A stretch of DNA of 64,000 nucleotides from Alloprevotella rava (GTDB lineage: Bacteria; Bacteroidota; Bacteroidia; Bacteroidales; Bacteroidaceae): assembly GCF_014195585.1 (NCBI RefSeq), contig NZ_JACICA010000006.1:85815-149814 (forward strand). Reading direction: 5' to 3'. The position numbers and the translations under genes were made by a program. This document shows, piece after piece, positions 1-8,581 of this stretch. The notes below the pieces were generated by a model. It had not been told where the DNA came from. It saw only the letters and a program-made list of their open reading frames with translations, and did not search any database. How positions within the stretch are numbered: the first letter of the stretch is position 1; the number at the start of each line of letters is the position of its first letter.

Positions 1-8
1 TCAATATT

Positions 9-1145
9 ATGGAAAAAAGATTTTTGACAACAATTCTCTTATTAACTTTATTTACGTCTATATGGGCATATTCTATTCGTGGAAAGGTCTTAACATCTTC
101 AAAACACCAAACTCTGACAATTAAAGCCTTCTATAGAGACGCTAATGATAAATTACATCGGATTACAGATAGTACCACCATCATAGGTGATACTTTTTCG
201 ATAGCAGGAGAAGTTTTCCCTTACGAATTTATAAAAGCACAGTTGTACATAGGAAAAGAGCCAGCAGGTCAATTCCTGCTTAATAGAACACATAATAATC
301 TTAATATTATAATGGATAATAGTGGAAATATACGTATCAAGTCACTATCAAATATTGAAGAAAATAAACTATTTCAACAAATAGACAGTATTTATAATTT
401 ATACTTAGATTGTTATGGCAGCAACGTCCAAGATCTTAATTCGGGAGAAATAATAGGAAAACAAATTACTGATGAAAATATTCAACAACAGTTATATCAA
501 TATAAATTACAACAACTTCAAAAAAATCCGGCTAATTATTACAGCTTGATGATGCTATATGATTTTGCACACAGCATATTCGTTAATAAAAATGATAGTG
601 TTCTGTTTTATTTCAATAAATTATCACCTACCTTACAAAACACTCCACTTGGAACATTACTCTACAAAACAACATTAGACAGACAGAATAGATCAGTTCA
701 ATCATCTGAAGGACAAAAAATCCCTTATTTTGAGGTTAGAGATGTCCATAACAATCTTTTTCGGAGTTCTGCCCTCCAAAATAAGGTATCTATTATTATA
801 TTTTCAGCAGTTTGGTGTCGCCCGTGTCAAAAAATTATTCCTGCATTAAAAAAAATTTATAATAAGTACAAAAAAACAGGTTTGAAAATTGTTTATTTCA
901 ATCTTGACAATAATATAAAAAAGTGGAAAAACCACATCCAAAAGCACAAGTTTACATGGATAAATGTATCTGAATTATACCCTGCGAGAGATTTTGGGAA
1001 GAAAGGAATTGCAAAAGATTTTTATGTCAATAGTATCCCAACAATATTTTTAATAAATAAAGAAGGAGTTATTGTCAGAAGATTTAATAATTGCATAAAT
1101 GAAATGGAAATCCTTGAAAAGGAAGTTAATAAGCAATTAAAATAA
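9..1145 (+). CDS. TlpA-like secreted thioredoxin-fold protein
   Basis: A 378-residue protein with an N-terminal signal peptide (about residues 1-20, hydrophobic LTTILLLTLFTSIWA), a middle region resembling the DUF4369 domain that precedes many Bacteroidetes thioredoxins, and a C-terminal thioredoxin fold. The redox motif WCRPC places the cysteines at residues 270 and 273, and SIPTIFLIN near residue 342 carries the expected cis-proline. By family it should be a periplasmic thiol-disulfide oxidoreductase or cytochrome-maturation-like reductant; the substrate is unknown. It is AT-rich. The window starts only 8 bases upstream, so its promoter and operon partners cannot be seen. Family assignment is firm; the role is inferred. 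Confidence 0.9.
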   Translation: MEKRFLTTILLLTLFTSIWAYSIRGKVLTSSKHQTLTIKAFYRDANDKLHRITDSTTIIGDTFSIAGEVFPYEFIKAQLYIGKEPAGQFLLNRTHNNLNIIMDNSGNIRIKSLSNIEENKLFQQIDSIYNLYLDCYGSNVQDLNSGEIIGKQITDENIQQQLYQYKLQQLQKNPANYYSLMMLYDFAHSIFVNKNDSVLFYFNKLSPTLQNTPLGTLLYKTTLDRQNRSVQSSEGQKIPYFEVRDVHNNLFRSSALQNKVSIIIFSAVWCRPCQKIIPALKKIYNKYKKTGLKIVYFNLDNNIKKWKNHIQKHKFTWINVSELYPARDFGKKGIAKDFYVNSIPTIFLINKEGVIVRRFNNCINEMEILEKEVNKQLK

Positions 1146-1366
1146 ATCGCCATACGAATGTTAACTTCGTAAAACCTTCCCTCGGCGGGTTCGTCGCTTA
1201 CACATAATTTAATCCTTTTTCTAATAAACCAGAATTTTCGCAAAATCCGTAGTTAAAAACGGCCAATAATCAGCAAAGAATTTTCCCACTTTTCCTCGTC
1301 TGAGAATAGCCCCAATTTGCTCTTTTTCCCGCCAACCACGCAACCGAAGCCTCGCGCCCGCCGATA

Positions 1367-1437
1367 CAATAAGGCTATCCGCCAGCATCCTTATTGTGTC
1401 AGCTGACAGAATAAGGAAGTCGGCCAACGCAATAAGG
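1367..1437. repeat. 21-bp-phased CCTTATTG array, copy 1
   Basis: Four octamers lie at 1367 (CAATAAGG), 1389 (CCTTATTG), 1409 (GAATAAGG) and 1430 (CAATAAGG), so starts are 22, 20 and 21 bases apart. The spacers are built round CAGCTGAC or GCCAGC/GGCCAAC. This is one of eight such arrays in the window. It sits in the 636-base gap 1146-1781, which otherwise holds only the promoter at 1739 and no credible gene. Its right flank (GACGGACAG, then a GGCAAAAA stretch) resembles the flank of the array at 44491-44561, so the repeated unit may be longer than the octamers. Confidence 0.85.
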
Positions 1438-1738
1438 AAATCGACGGACAGGTACAGCCGTATTTTCAAGAGAAAAAGACCTAAAAAGTGGCAAAAACGC
1501 ACCCATCCACCTCTTTCCGCCAGCTTTTCATCCATTTCTCCTTTCCACAGCAGAACACAACCGCTAAAAAATCCCACAGATTTTGCAGACTCTCGATTTT
1601 TTAGCCACTCCAGAAGTGCACAACAAAGTAAAATAAAACGAAAACTTTCCTATCCGTAAATACGATTAAAAAAGAAATATCTTTCCCTATAAAATCACAA
1701 AAAACACTCTTAAAAAGGGCAAACCACAAACTAATCCT

Positions 1739-1746
1739 TATCTTTG
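1739..1746 (+). promoter_or_regulatory. Bacteroidetes -7 promoter element (TATCTTTG)
   Basis: TATCTTTG matches the TAnnTTTG consensus and lies 36 bases before the DKNYY-protein start. No clear TTTG -33 box is seen at the usual distance, so the call rests on the -7 element and its position. Confidence 0.55.
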
Positions 1747-1781
1747 CGACAAAGACAACCGAAGATTTCATAAAACAAACC

Positions 1782-2456
1782 ATGATGATGAAAAAGATAT
1801 TGATATGCTTCTGCACGCTGCTGCTCGCCTCCGTGGTTCTCATGGAGAGTCAGGCGCAAGTGTTCAACCGCGAATACACCATCACGCGCGACTATGTATA
1901 TTTCAGAGGCCAACCACTGCGCGAAGCCAATCCGCGCTACTTCCAAGATCTGGGACACGGCTATGGTAAGGACAACCGCTATGTGTTTCTCTTCGGCCAA
2001 ATCCTGGAGTATGTAGACCCCGCCACGTTCCGCCTCGTGACACAACGCAGGCCCTACGGTCCAGATCCCGCCCAAGATTTAGTGGACGACGACATCGATG
2101 AAGACACCTACAACCTCTACTACGGCGGAAACTTCACGCAAGGTGGCTATGTGCAGATGAACAACACCGTTCTCTATCACGGCCGAAAAATCGAGGGAGC
2201 TTCAGCACAGAGTTTCCAATATCTCGGCAAAGGCTATGCAAAAGACGACTGGAACGTTTATTTCGAGGGTAAAAAAATCAAAGGTGCTTCCACCATGAAT
2301 TTCTCCCTCGTTGGCGGCTTCTATGCCACCGACAACTGGGCGGTCTACTATCGCGGGCGCAAAGTAGAAGGCGCCACCACCATGAACTTCACCTACCACG
2401 GCGGTGGCTACGCCGAAGATTCCTGGAACACCTATTTTCAAGGACGAAAGCTGTAA
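1782..2456 (+). CDS. DKNYY-repeat secreted protein
   Basis: A 224-residue protein starting MMMKKILICFCTLLLASVVLMESQAQ, a clear signal peptide. The rest is a tandem repeat of about 26-30 residues with the pattern GxGYxKDxxxVYFxGxxIxGAxxxxF, seen at least four times, as in DKNYY-family proteins. These are exported or surface-facing proteins of unknown biochemical function in Gram-negative bacteria. Several ATGs run together at the start and the exact one is uncertain. The gene stands alone: promoter 36 bases upstream, strong terminator just downstream. Confidence 0.8.
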   Translation: MMMKKILICFCTLLLASVVLMESQAQVFNREYTITRDYVYFRGQPLREANPRYFQDLGHGYGKDNRYVFLFGQILEYVDPATFRLVTQRRPYGPDPAQDLVDDDIDEDTYNLYYGGNFTQGGYVQMNNTVLYHGRKIEGASAQSFQYLGKGYAKDDWNVYFEGKKIKGASTMNFSLVGGFYATDNWAVYYRGRKVEGATTMNFTYHGGGYAEDSWNTYFQGRKL

Positions 2457-2480
2457 CCTCCCGCCGCCTTATCCCCCTAA

Positions 2481-2518
2481 AAAATCCCTTGCACCCCTCT
2501 CTCCGTGCAAGGGATTTT
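2481..2518. terminator. Strong intrinsic terminator, usable in both directions
   Basis: A perfect 14-bp inverted repeat (AAAATCCCTTGCAC at 2481-2494, its complement at 2505-2518) with a 10-nt loop, A-rich on the left and T-rich on the right. It closes the DKNYY gene and insulates the polysaccharide operon that follows. Confidence 0.85.
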
Positions 2519-2572
2519 CACAACAACACCTCCCGCCCACCTCCCTGCCCATCGCATTTTCCCATCCCTACA

Positions 2573-2604
2573 TTTGATATTCTCAAAGTTTAATGATACC
2601 TTTG
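2573..2604 (+). promoter_or_regulatory. Promoter of the first polysaccharide operon
   Basis: TTTG at 2573-2576 and TACCTTTG at 2597-2604 are separated by 20 bases, matching the Bacteroidetes -33/-7 consensus. It is the only good promoter seen between the terminator at 2481 and the flippase gene, and leaves a leader of about 200 nt. Confidence 0.75.
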
Positions 2605-2808
2605 CGAGAAAGAGAGGGACTTATTTAGAGGCTATCTCACAGAGATAGAACACAAGACTCTATAAACCTTCATGATTATAACTTGCGTTAAATCAAGCAT
2701 TTGCACACCTCAAGGATAGATCTTTGAGGAGCTATAATAGTTGCCTATCAATGCAACAAGAGCATTTACCAGAGAGAGAGGCAACAGGTAATAGTACTAG
2801 GAAAAATA
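2605..2808 (+). promoter_or_regulatory. Long untranslated leader before the polysaccharide operon
   Basis: About 200 bases between promoter and first start codon hold no convincing reading frame. Two possible hairpins are visible: CCTCAA...TTGAGG around 2707-2730, and TTGCCT...AGGCAA around 2740-2785. No UpxY-type antiterminator gene is present at the head of this locus, so attenuation through this leader is possible but is inference. Confidence 0.35.
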
Positions 2809-4341
2809 GTGACAAACTCCCACGAAAATAGTAAACGCATAGCTAAGAATACTGGAATTCTTTATCTGAGAATGTTTTTTATGATGGCTATTAGCTTGTT
2901 TACAAGCCGCGTCATCCTTCAAACTCTCGGCGTTAATGATTTTGGTATTTACAATGTTGTTGGGGGAGTTGTCTCAATGTTTTCTATCCTCTCAAACTCT
3001 CTATCGTCTTCGATCAGCCGCTTTTTAACCTTCGAACTTGGCAAAAAAAACTACGATCGGCTTAAAACCATTTTTTGCACCGCTATCAATGTCCAAATCT
3101 TAATGGCTATTGTCGTTTTAGTAATAGCAGAGGTGGCTGGCGTATGGTTTTTGAATTACAAAATGAACATTCCACCGGAAAGATTAGATGCAGCTAATTG
3201 GACACTACAATGCTCACTCTTTACCTTTGTAATTAGCGTTATTAGTGTGCCATATAACGCATCAATAGTCTCTCATGAACGAATGTCGGCTTTCGCTTGG
3301 ATTTCAATTATTGAAGCTTCGCTAAAATTAGGAATAGTATATTTATTATGGCTTTCTCCTTATGATAAATTAAAAGCATACGCAACACTCATGTTCTGCG
3401 TTTCGCTCTTAGTTTTTCTAACATACCGCACCTATTGCAAACGGCATTTTGAAGAATGTCATTATCACATCCTGTTAGACAAACCTCTAATGAAAGAAAT
3501 GACAAGCTTTGCTGGATGGGGATTCTTAGGAAGTTCATGTATGGTTATGAACACACAAGCCATTGACATTCTCATAAATATCTTCTTCGGTGTTGCTCTG
3601 AATGCGGCGCGAGGAATCTCCAAGCAAGTAGAAAGTGCGGTGACACTCTTCGTTACAAATTTCATGACTGCCCTTAATCCACAGATAACAAAATCCTATG
3701 CAACATCCGATTGGGATTATATGCATAATTTGGTCTGTTGGGGAGCAAAATTCTCCTACTTCCTTATGCTCTTTTTTGCTATCCCAATATGCTTCGAAAC
3801 TTCTACAATACTTCATCTATGGCTAGGAATTGTTCCCGATTATACTATTTCTTTTGTTCGGTTAACTTTGGCAGCTTCAATGACAACTATTTTAGGTAAT
3901 ACAATGGTTACAGCCATTCAGGCTACTGGGCACATAAAAAAATATCAGATTGTCGTTAGTATTTGGGGAGCCACGTGTTTCCCTTTAACTTGGATAGCTT
4001 TCAAAATGGGATTTTCCCCTGTTTCTGCTTACTTCATTTACTTCATAGTTTATTTCGCCCTTATTTTTATTAGGATTTATCTTGTAAAGAACTTCATACA
4101 CATGACTGTATCAAGATACTTCTGCGATGTTCTCATTCCTGTCTTATTTGTTTCCTGCTTAGCAATTATCCTCCCCACATTATTATGCTCTACAGTAGAA
4201 CAAGGAATGTTTCGATTCATCTTCATGTGCGTTTTGAGCATGATTTCCACCATAGGCTCGATCTACTTAGTAGGACTAAAGAAAAATGAAAAACAAATGA
4301 TTCTAATGTTCATAAAAAACAAAATATCAGTCAGAAGATGA
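2809..4341 (+). CDS. Wzx-type polysaccharide flippase
   Basis: A 510-residue polytopic membrane protein with roughly 12-14 hydrophobic segments. The N-terminus (RIAKNTGILYLRMF, then TSRVILQTLGVNDFGIYNVV) is the typical opening of Bacteroidetes oligosaccharide flippases of the PST/Wzx superfamily. It should move undecaprenyl-linked repeat units across the inner membrane. The start is GTG, the only plausible start just ahead of the conserved N-terminus. First gene of the operon; its stop overlaps the next start by 4 bases (ATGA), indicating translational coupling. A second flippase lies at 33745. Confidence 0.9.
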   Translation: MTNSHENSKRIAKNTGILYLRMFFMMAISLFTSRVILQTLGVNDFGIYNVVGGVVSMFSILSNSLSSSISRFLTFELGKKNYDRLKTIFCTAINVQILMAIVVLVIAEVAGVWFLNYKMNIPPERLDAANWTLQCSLFTFVISVISVPYNASIVSHERMSAFAWISIIEASLKLGIVYLLWLSPYDKLKAYATLMFCVSLLVFLTYRTYCKRHFEECHYHILLDKPLMKEMTSFAGWGFLGSSCMVMNTQAIDILINIFFGVALNAARGISKQVESAVTLFVTNFMTALNPQITKSYATSDWDYMHNLVCWGAKFSYFLMLFFAIPICFETSTILHLWLGIVPDYTISFVRLTLAASMTTILGNTMVTAIQATGHIKKYQIVVSIWGATCFPLTWIAFKMGFSPVSAYFIYFIVYFALIFIRIYLVKNFIHMTVSRYFCDVLIPVLFVSCLAIILPTLLCSTVEQGMFRFIFMCVLSMISTIGSIYLVGLKKNEKQMILMFIKNKISVRR

Positions 4342-5168
4342 GAATTAGAACTATTTTAGGACGCGCTTTACGATATATTTTTTACGGAGTTCCTATTCAA
4401 GTAACAAAAGCCCAGATTTTCTATACCCAACCATCAAAACAGTTAGAAGGTAAAAAAATCATAATTACAGGAGGTGGTAGAGGATTAGGCTTTTCCATGG
4501 CAAAAAAGTTCATAGCAGAAGGAGCAGAAGTTCTTATTGCAGGAAGGGATGAAGAAACACTAATAAAAAGTGCAAATACATTAAAATGTAAATACTTAAC
4601 ACTCGATATTAGTAATACAAACGAAATAAATACTTTCTTACAAAAAGCCAATGAGCTATTAGGGGAAACAGACTGCTTAATAAATAATGCTGGAATTTCT
4701 CTTCATGAACAAGACTTCACAAAAGTAACTTCTGAAACGTTTGATCAGCAAATAGCCATAAACCTCAAAGGCTGTTTTTTCATGGCTCAAAAATTTATTG
4801 CTTTACTAAGAGCAAAAAATAAAAAAGGAAACATCTTATTTATCTCCTCTGAAACAGGAGCAACAGTTGATGACCGCCCTTATGGATGGACAAAAGCAGC
4901 CATCAACAGTATGACACAGGGACTCGCTTCAAAAATGATTCGTGAGGAAATCAGAATTAACGGATTAGCACCAGGTATAACAGCCTCCGAGATGACTGGT
5001 TATGATACAGAGGGGAATCTCTTTAGCGGAGCATCTCCTAATGGAAGAATTTATCTTCCAGAAGAAGTTGCAGAAATTGCTTGTTTTCTGATTTCAGACA
5101 TTTCCTCTTGCATCTCTGGACAAATAATCTATTGCAACAACGGAAAGACTCTTAATACTAGATGGTAA
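4338..5168 (+). CDS. Short-chain dehydrogenase/reductase
   Basis: A 276-residue classical SDR: nucleotide-binding TGGGRGLG at residues 44-51, NNAG at 116-119, catalytic serine near 170 and YGWTK (Tyr182, Lys186). About 38 residues precede the Rossmann fold, longer than usual, with an amphipathic stretch (ALRYIFYGVPI). It overlaps the flippase by 4 bases and is followed 4 bases later by a ThDP-dependent enzyme and a pyruvyltransferase, so it probably reduces or oxidises a sugar or small acid used on this glycan. The substrate cannot be read from sequence. Confidence 0.88.
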   Translation: MRIRTILGRALRYIFYGVPIQVTKAQIFYTQPSKQLEGKKIIITGGGRGLGFSMAKKFIAEGAEVLIAGRDEETLIKSANTLKCKYLTLDISNTNEINTFLQKANELLGETDCLINNAGISLHEQDFTKVTSETFDQQIAINLKGCFFMAQKFIALLRAKNKKGNILFISSETGATVDDRPYGWTKAAINSMTQGLASKMIREEIRINGLAPGITASEMTGYDTEGNLFSGASPNGRIYLPEEVAEIACFLISDISSCISGQIIYCNNGKTLNTRW

Positions 5169-5172
5169 TTTT

Positions 5173-6921
5173 ATGAAACAAAAATACTACACCAATGAAA
5201 GAAATATCCAAATAGTGATCTCTCTACTCAAGCAGCATGGCATCAAGAGAGTTATCGCATCACCAGGAACTACCAACATGACATTTATAGGTAGCATACA
5301 AAACGATCCCTGGTTTGAGATTTGGTCATCGGTAGATGAACGATCGGCAGCTTATATAGCCTGTGGGATGGCTGCTGAGACTGGAGAACCTGTTGTTATC
5401 AGTTGCACTGGAGCTACAGCTTCTCGAAACTATTATCCAGGGATGACAGAGGCTTACTATCGGAAACTTCCCGTTCTTGCGATTACATCCCACAGAGGAG
5501 ACTATCAGATAGGACACCTCATAGATCAACAAATTGACAGACGACAGATAGCTAAAGATGTAGCTCTAGAATCTGTAGTTGTTCCTTTGGTAAAGGATGC
5601 AAACGACGAAAAATACTGCACTATTGAAGCTAACAAGGCAATCCTTGCACTCACTCAAAACGGAGGAGGCCCTGCACATATTAATATGTTTACAACATAC
5701 AGCCAAGATTTTAGCGTAAAAGAACTTCCTCCTGCCCGCGCCATTTTTCGCCATACACTATCTGATTCACTTCCTGCACTACCTAGTGGAAGAATTGGAG
5801 TCTTTATATCTTCTCACAGAGATTTCACAAAAGAAGAGACTGCGGCCATAGATAACTTTTGTGCCTCGCATGATGCTGTTGTCTTTTGCGATCACACTAG
5901 CAGCTTTTATGGCAAATACGCTGTACATATGTCTCTACCCTTTGCGCAACGAGATTTAGACACAGAACTCAAACATTTGGACTTATTGATCCATATCGGA
6001 GAAGTTTCAGGAGATGGATATAAGGAATATCAAAAGCGCGTCTGGAGAGTGAGCGAAGACGGAGCACTAAGGGATTCTTTCAATTGTTTGTCTGATGTCT
6101 TTATGATGCCCGAGAAATCTTTCTTTGAAAGATACACCGCTGAAGGAGAGAGAAAAGAAAACTATCTAAATGAATGCTTAGCGCTCTATCAAGAAGTTTA
6201 CTCTAAATTAACAAACATCCCTTTTGGCAACATTCGGATTGCACAACATTTGTCACAAAGACTCCCCATTAATTCTGAAATACATTTTGGAATTTTCAAT
6301 AGTCTTCGTTCTTGGAATTTCTTCCAACTTCCAGAAGGAGTTAAAGGACAATGCAATGTTGGAGGATTTGGAATTGATGGAGCAGTTTCAACAATGGTAG
6401 GAGCGTCTTTAGCTAATCCTAATCGAATCGTATTTGGCGTATTTGGAGACTTAGCTTTTTTCTATGATATGAATGTCATCGGCAATCGTCATGTAGGGAA
6501 CAATCTTAGAATACTTCTTGTCAACAATGGAAAAGGAGCAGAGTTCAGATTGTATGGACACCCTTGTTCCATCTTTGGACAAGAGGCTGATGCATACTTA
6601 GATGCTGCGGGCCACTTCGGTAATCAGTCGGCAAAACTTGTACGACACTATGCTGAAGACTTAGGATATGAATACCGTTCAGCCTCAAATGAAGCAGAGT
6701 TCGAATCTCTAGTAACTTGGTTTACTACTCCAAACATAACTGAAAAGCCTCTATTCTTAGAAGTTTTTACAGAGAGCGAAAACGAGAGTGTGGCACTGGA
6801 AAAAGTGCTTCATCTAGCTTCGACCCCAACAGGAGTTTTCAAAAATAGAATAAAGGCTACTATGACTAATATCATTGGAGAAAAAGGGAAAGCTGTTGTC
6901 AAAAAACTTTTGAGAGAATAA
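5173..6921 (+). CDS. MenD-like thiamine diphosphate-dependent enzyme
   Basis: A 582-residue ThDP enzyme with the full three-domain length. The N-terminal PYR domain carries VDERSAAY with the likely catalytic Glu56, and the C-terminal PP domain carries GDLAFFYDMN from residue 425 followed by VNNGKG near 451, the metal/ThDP-binding pattern. GDLxFxYDxN resembles MenD more than acetolactate synthase or phosphonopyruvate decarboxylase, and the protein is much longer than typical phosphonopyruvate decarboxylases (about 380 residues). No other menaquinone gene is nearby, so a role in making an unusual acyl or branched substituent for the polysaccharide is more likely than menaquinone synthesis. The reaction is unknown. 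Confidence 0.8.
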   Translation: MKQKYYTNERNIQIVISLLKQHGIKRVIASPGTTNMTFIGSIQNDPWFEIWSSVDERSAAYIACGMAAETGEPVVISCTGATASRNYYPGMTEAYYRKLPVLAITSHRGDYQIGHLIDQQIDRRQIAKDVALESVVVPLVKDANDEKYCTIEANKAILALTQNGGGPAHINMFTTYSQDFSVKELPPARAIFRHTLSDSLPALPSGRIGVFISSHRDFTKEETAAIDNFCASHDAVVFCDHTSSFYGKYAVHMSLPFAQRDLDTELKHLDLLIHIGEVSGDGYKEYQKRVWRVSEDGALRDSFNCLSDVFMMPEKSFFERYTAEGERKENYLNECLALYQEVYSKLTNIPFGNIRIAQHLSQRLPINSEIHFGIFNSLRSWNFFQLPEGVKGQCNVGGFGIDGAVSTMVGASLANPNRIVFGVFGDLAFFYDMNVIGNRHVGNNLRILLVNNGKGAEFRLYGHPCSIFGQEADAYLDAAGHFGNQSAKLVRHYAEDLGYEYRSASNEAEFESLVTWFTTPNITEKPLFLEVFTESENESVALEKVLHLASTPTGVFKNRIKATMTNIIGEKGKAVVKKLLRE

Positions 6922-6924
6922 CTT

Positions 6925-8037
6925 ATGAAAATCGGTATCCTCACTTTCTGCAACTCACGCGACAATTACGGACAGATCCTGCAATGTTTTGCTTTGCAGG
7001 AATTGCTACGCAATGCGGGACACAATCCGTTTTTAATTCGATATAATGAAGACAGAAGATCTGCGGCTACAGACAAAGGACAGAAAAGCGTCCTGCGCTA
7101 TCTGAAACACTTCCGCACCTACTATAACCTCTTCTGGCAACAACGAAAAGAAGAGGCTTACTATCAAGAAGAAGCTAAGCACGATCGAATGTTTCGGAAC
7201 TTTATTAAGGAGCATATCACGACGTCACCTATTATATATGATCGCCTATCTATCATTGACTGTCCACCAGAAGCTGATGCTTACATCTGCGGAAGTGATC
7301 AGATTTGGGGTGGAGATTTAGCTTATTACCTAAATTTTGTTCCTACAGGAAGAAAAAAGATAGCATACGCTCCATCTTTTGGTGGAGTATCTAATTTTAC
7401 CCTCGCCTATCAAGAACAAGTTAAGATGTGTCTGCAAGATTTTTCCTTTATCGGAATGAGGGAGCAATCAGGAGTAAAGACATGTCAAGACATAGGAATT
7501 TCAGACGCAATAAAAGTATGTGACCCTACTCTGCTCTTAACAAAAGAAGACTACTGCCGATTGTTACCTTCAGAAAGAATATCGGAGAAGCCGTACGTTC
7601 TACTTTATCTCTTAGGTGCTCCCACAAATATAAATGTCAAAGATGTTTATAAAATGGCAGAACAAAGAGGGTTTGAAGTAAAATATATTGCTTCACAGGG
7701 GCAATATGATTCTTTCCCCAAAATATACCCATCCATCCCTGACTGGCTAAGACTGATTCGCGATGCAGAATTAGTCATTACCAACTCCTTTCATGGAACT
7801 GTCTTTTCCCTCATCAATACAACACCTTTTATAACTGTGCCTCTTATCCATTCTTACAAACGGATGAATACAAGAATCACTGATTTTCTAACAGATATAG
7901 GCCTAACAAATAGAATTAGTGAAAAGATAGTTCCGTTAAGTCAAGAAGACATGGATTTTACAACATTCCATACTTACCAACAGGAGTTTGGAACATCCTG
8001 CAAAGAAATACTACTCAAAGCTTTAGAAAATAACTAA
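6925..8037 (+). CDS. Polysaccharide pyruvyl transferase family protein
   Basis: A 370-residue protein of the CsaB/PS_pyruv_trans family: N-terminal MKIGILTFCNSRDNYGQILQ, central YICGSDQIWGG and KIAYAPSFGG, and the conserved ITNSFHGTVFSLINTTPFIT near residue 290. The family ketalises sugars with pyruvate from PEP, adding negative charge. It follows the ThDP enzyme by 3 bases, so the SDR, ThDP enzyme and this transferase form one unit. Whether the ThDP enzyme supplies a modified donor is speculation. It is the last gene before a ~0.5-kb composite repeat. Confidence 0.88.
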   Translation: MKIGILTFCNSRDNYGQILQCFALQELLRNAGHNPFLIRYNEDRRSAATDKGQKSVLRYLKHFRTYYNLFWQQRKEEAYYQEEAKHDRMFRNFIKEHITTSPIIYDRLSIIDCPPEADAYICGSDQIWGGDLAYYLNFVPTGRKKIAYAPSFGGVSNFTLAYQEQVKMCLQDFSFIGMREQSGVKTCQDIGISDAIKVCDPTLLLTKEDYCRLLPSERISEKPYVLLYLLGAPTNINVKDVYKMAEQRGFEVKYIASQGQYDSFPKIYPSIPDWLRLIRDAELVITNSFHGTVFSLINTTPFITVPLIHSYKRMNTRITDFLTDIGLTNRISEKIVPLSQEDMDFTTFHTYQQEFGTSCKEILLKALENN

Positions 8038-8165
8038 TCATAACTCGCCAAAAGAGGTTCATCCCCGAATTGCGTTGCTACTTTTCTTTACTCATAAATA
8101 CCTGTATAATTCGGGGATGAACCTAAAATTTTCCCACGAGCGGGTGTATAAATCAGCGTGAACGC

Positions 8166-8236
8166 CCTTATTGTGTTTGGGAATAGAATAAGGGTGTCAG
8201 CTGATAGTCTTATTCTACAAGCTGGCGCGCTTATTG
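8166..8236. repeat. 21-bp-phased CCTTATTG array, copy 2
   Basis: Octamers at 8166 (CCTTATTG), 8186 (GAATAAGG), 8208 (TCTTATTC) and 8229 (GCTTATTG), with spacings of 20, 22 and 21 bases. Orientation order and spacing are identical to the arrays at 14286 and 29555. A CAGCTGA spacer is visible between the second and third octamers. Confidence 0.85.
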
Positions 8237-8304
8237 TGGGGAAGGCTGTAAGTAGGATAGCAAAAATTTAGAGGGATGGAAACGCTCCTCCCGCGTGTAT
8301 TTTT

Positions 8305-8500
8305 TTGTTGTCACGTCGTCACGTTGTCACACTTTGCGGTTAATAGTTTGAAATACAACATGTTATATGCGTGACAACAGCGTGACAACAAAAAGGGGGA
8401 TGAAAATTTGTTGTCACACCCTATAAGGGGTTGTCAATCAGATAGTTTTCGTAATCTGTGACAACGTGACAACAAAAAATAACTTTTTATTGGTAGGAGA
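8305..8500. repeat. GTTGTCAC octamer cluster, copy 1
   Basis: At least eight GTTGTCAC-like octamers lie in both orientations: a direct triplet at 9-bp spacing near 8307-8330, a GTGACAAC pair near 8365-8385, a single TTGTCAC near 8410, and a pair near 8458-8475. The layout matches the cluster at 29694-29875, while the sequence between octamers has diverged. Conservation of the octamers with divergence between them suggests protein-binding or recombination sites. The function is unknown. Confidence 0.75.
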
Positions 8501-8581
8501 AGATTTGGTTTATTGTATGAAGAAAGGATAGCACTAATGCCATTCGGGGATGAACCCAAAAAGAGTTTTATTAAATAAAGT

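Larger units (their letters stand above)
8055..8560. repeat. Composite intergenic repeat, copy 1
   Basis: The 544-base gap 8038-8581 holds a mosaic of three modules. First, a 17-bp perfect inverted repeat (8055-8071 / 8108-8124, core GGTTCATCCCCGAATT) enclosing 36 bases, with a third copy of the arm near 8544-8559. Second, a 21-bp-phased CCTTATTG array (8166-8236). Third, a GTTGTCAC/GTGACAAC cluster (8305-8500) ending in TTTTTATTGGTAGGAG. The same modules occur at 29487-30060, except that the GTTCATCCC element is inverted there. No gene or clear promoter was seen. It splits the operon between the pyruvyltransferase and the next glycosyltransferase. Confidence 0.85.

Noticed and set aside
1396..1659. 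Reading frames through arrays (also 14278-14469, 54415-55071, 61153-61359 and minus-strand equivalents) as genes
   Set aside because: They exist because a 21-bp period preserves frame, lack start context, and continue into unrelated sequence.
5173..6921. True menD of menaquinone synthesis
   Set aside because: No other men gene is nearby and the gene is coupled to polysaccharide genes on both sides.
8166..8236. Phased arrays read as replication-origin iterons
   Set aside because: Spacing fits iterons, but eight copies in 64 kb without a replication initiator gene rules out a single origin.
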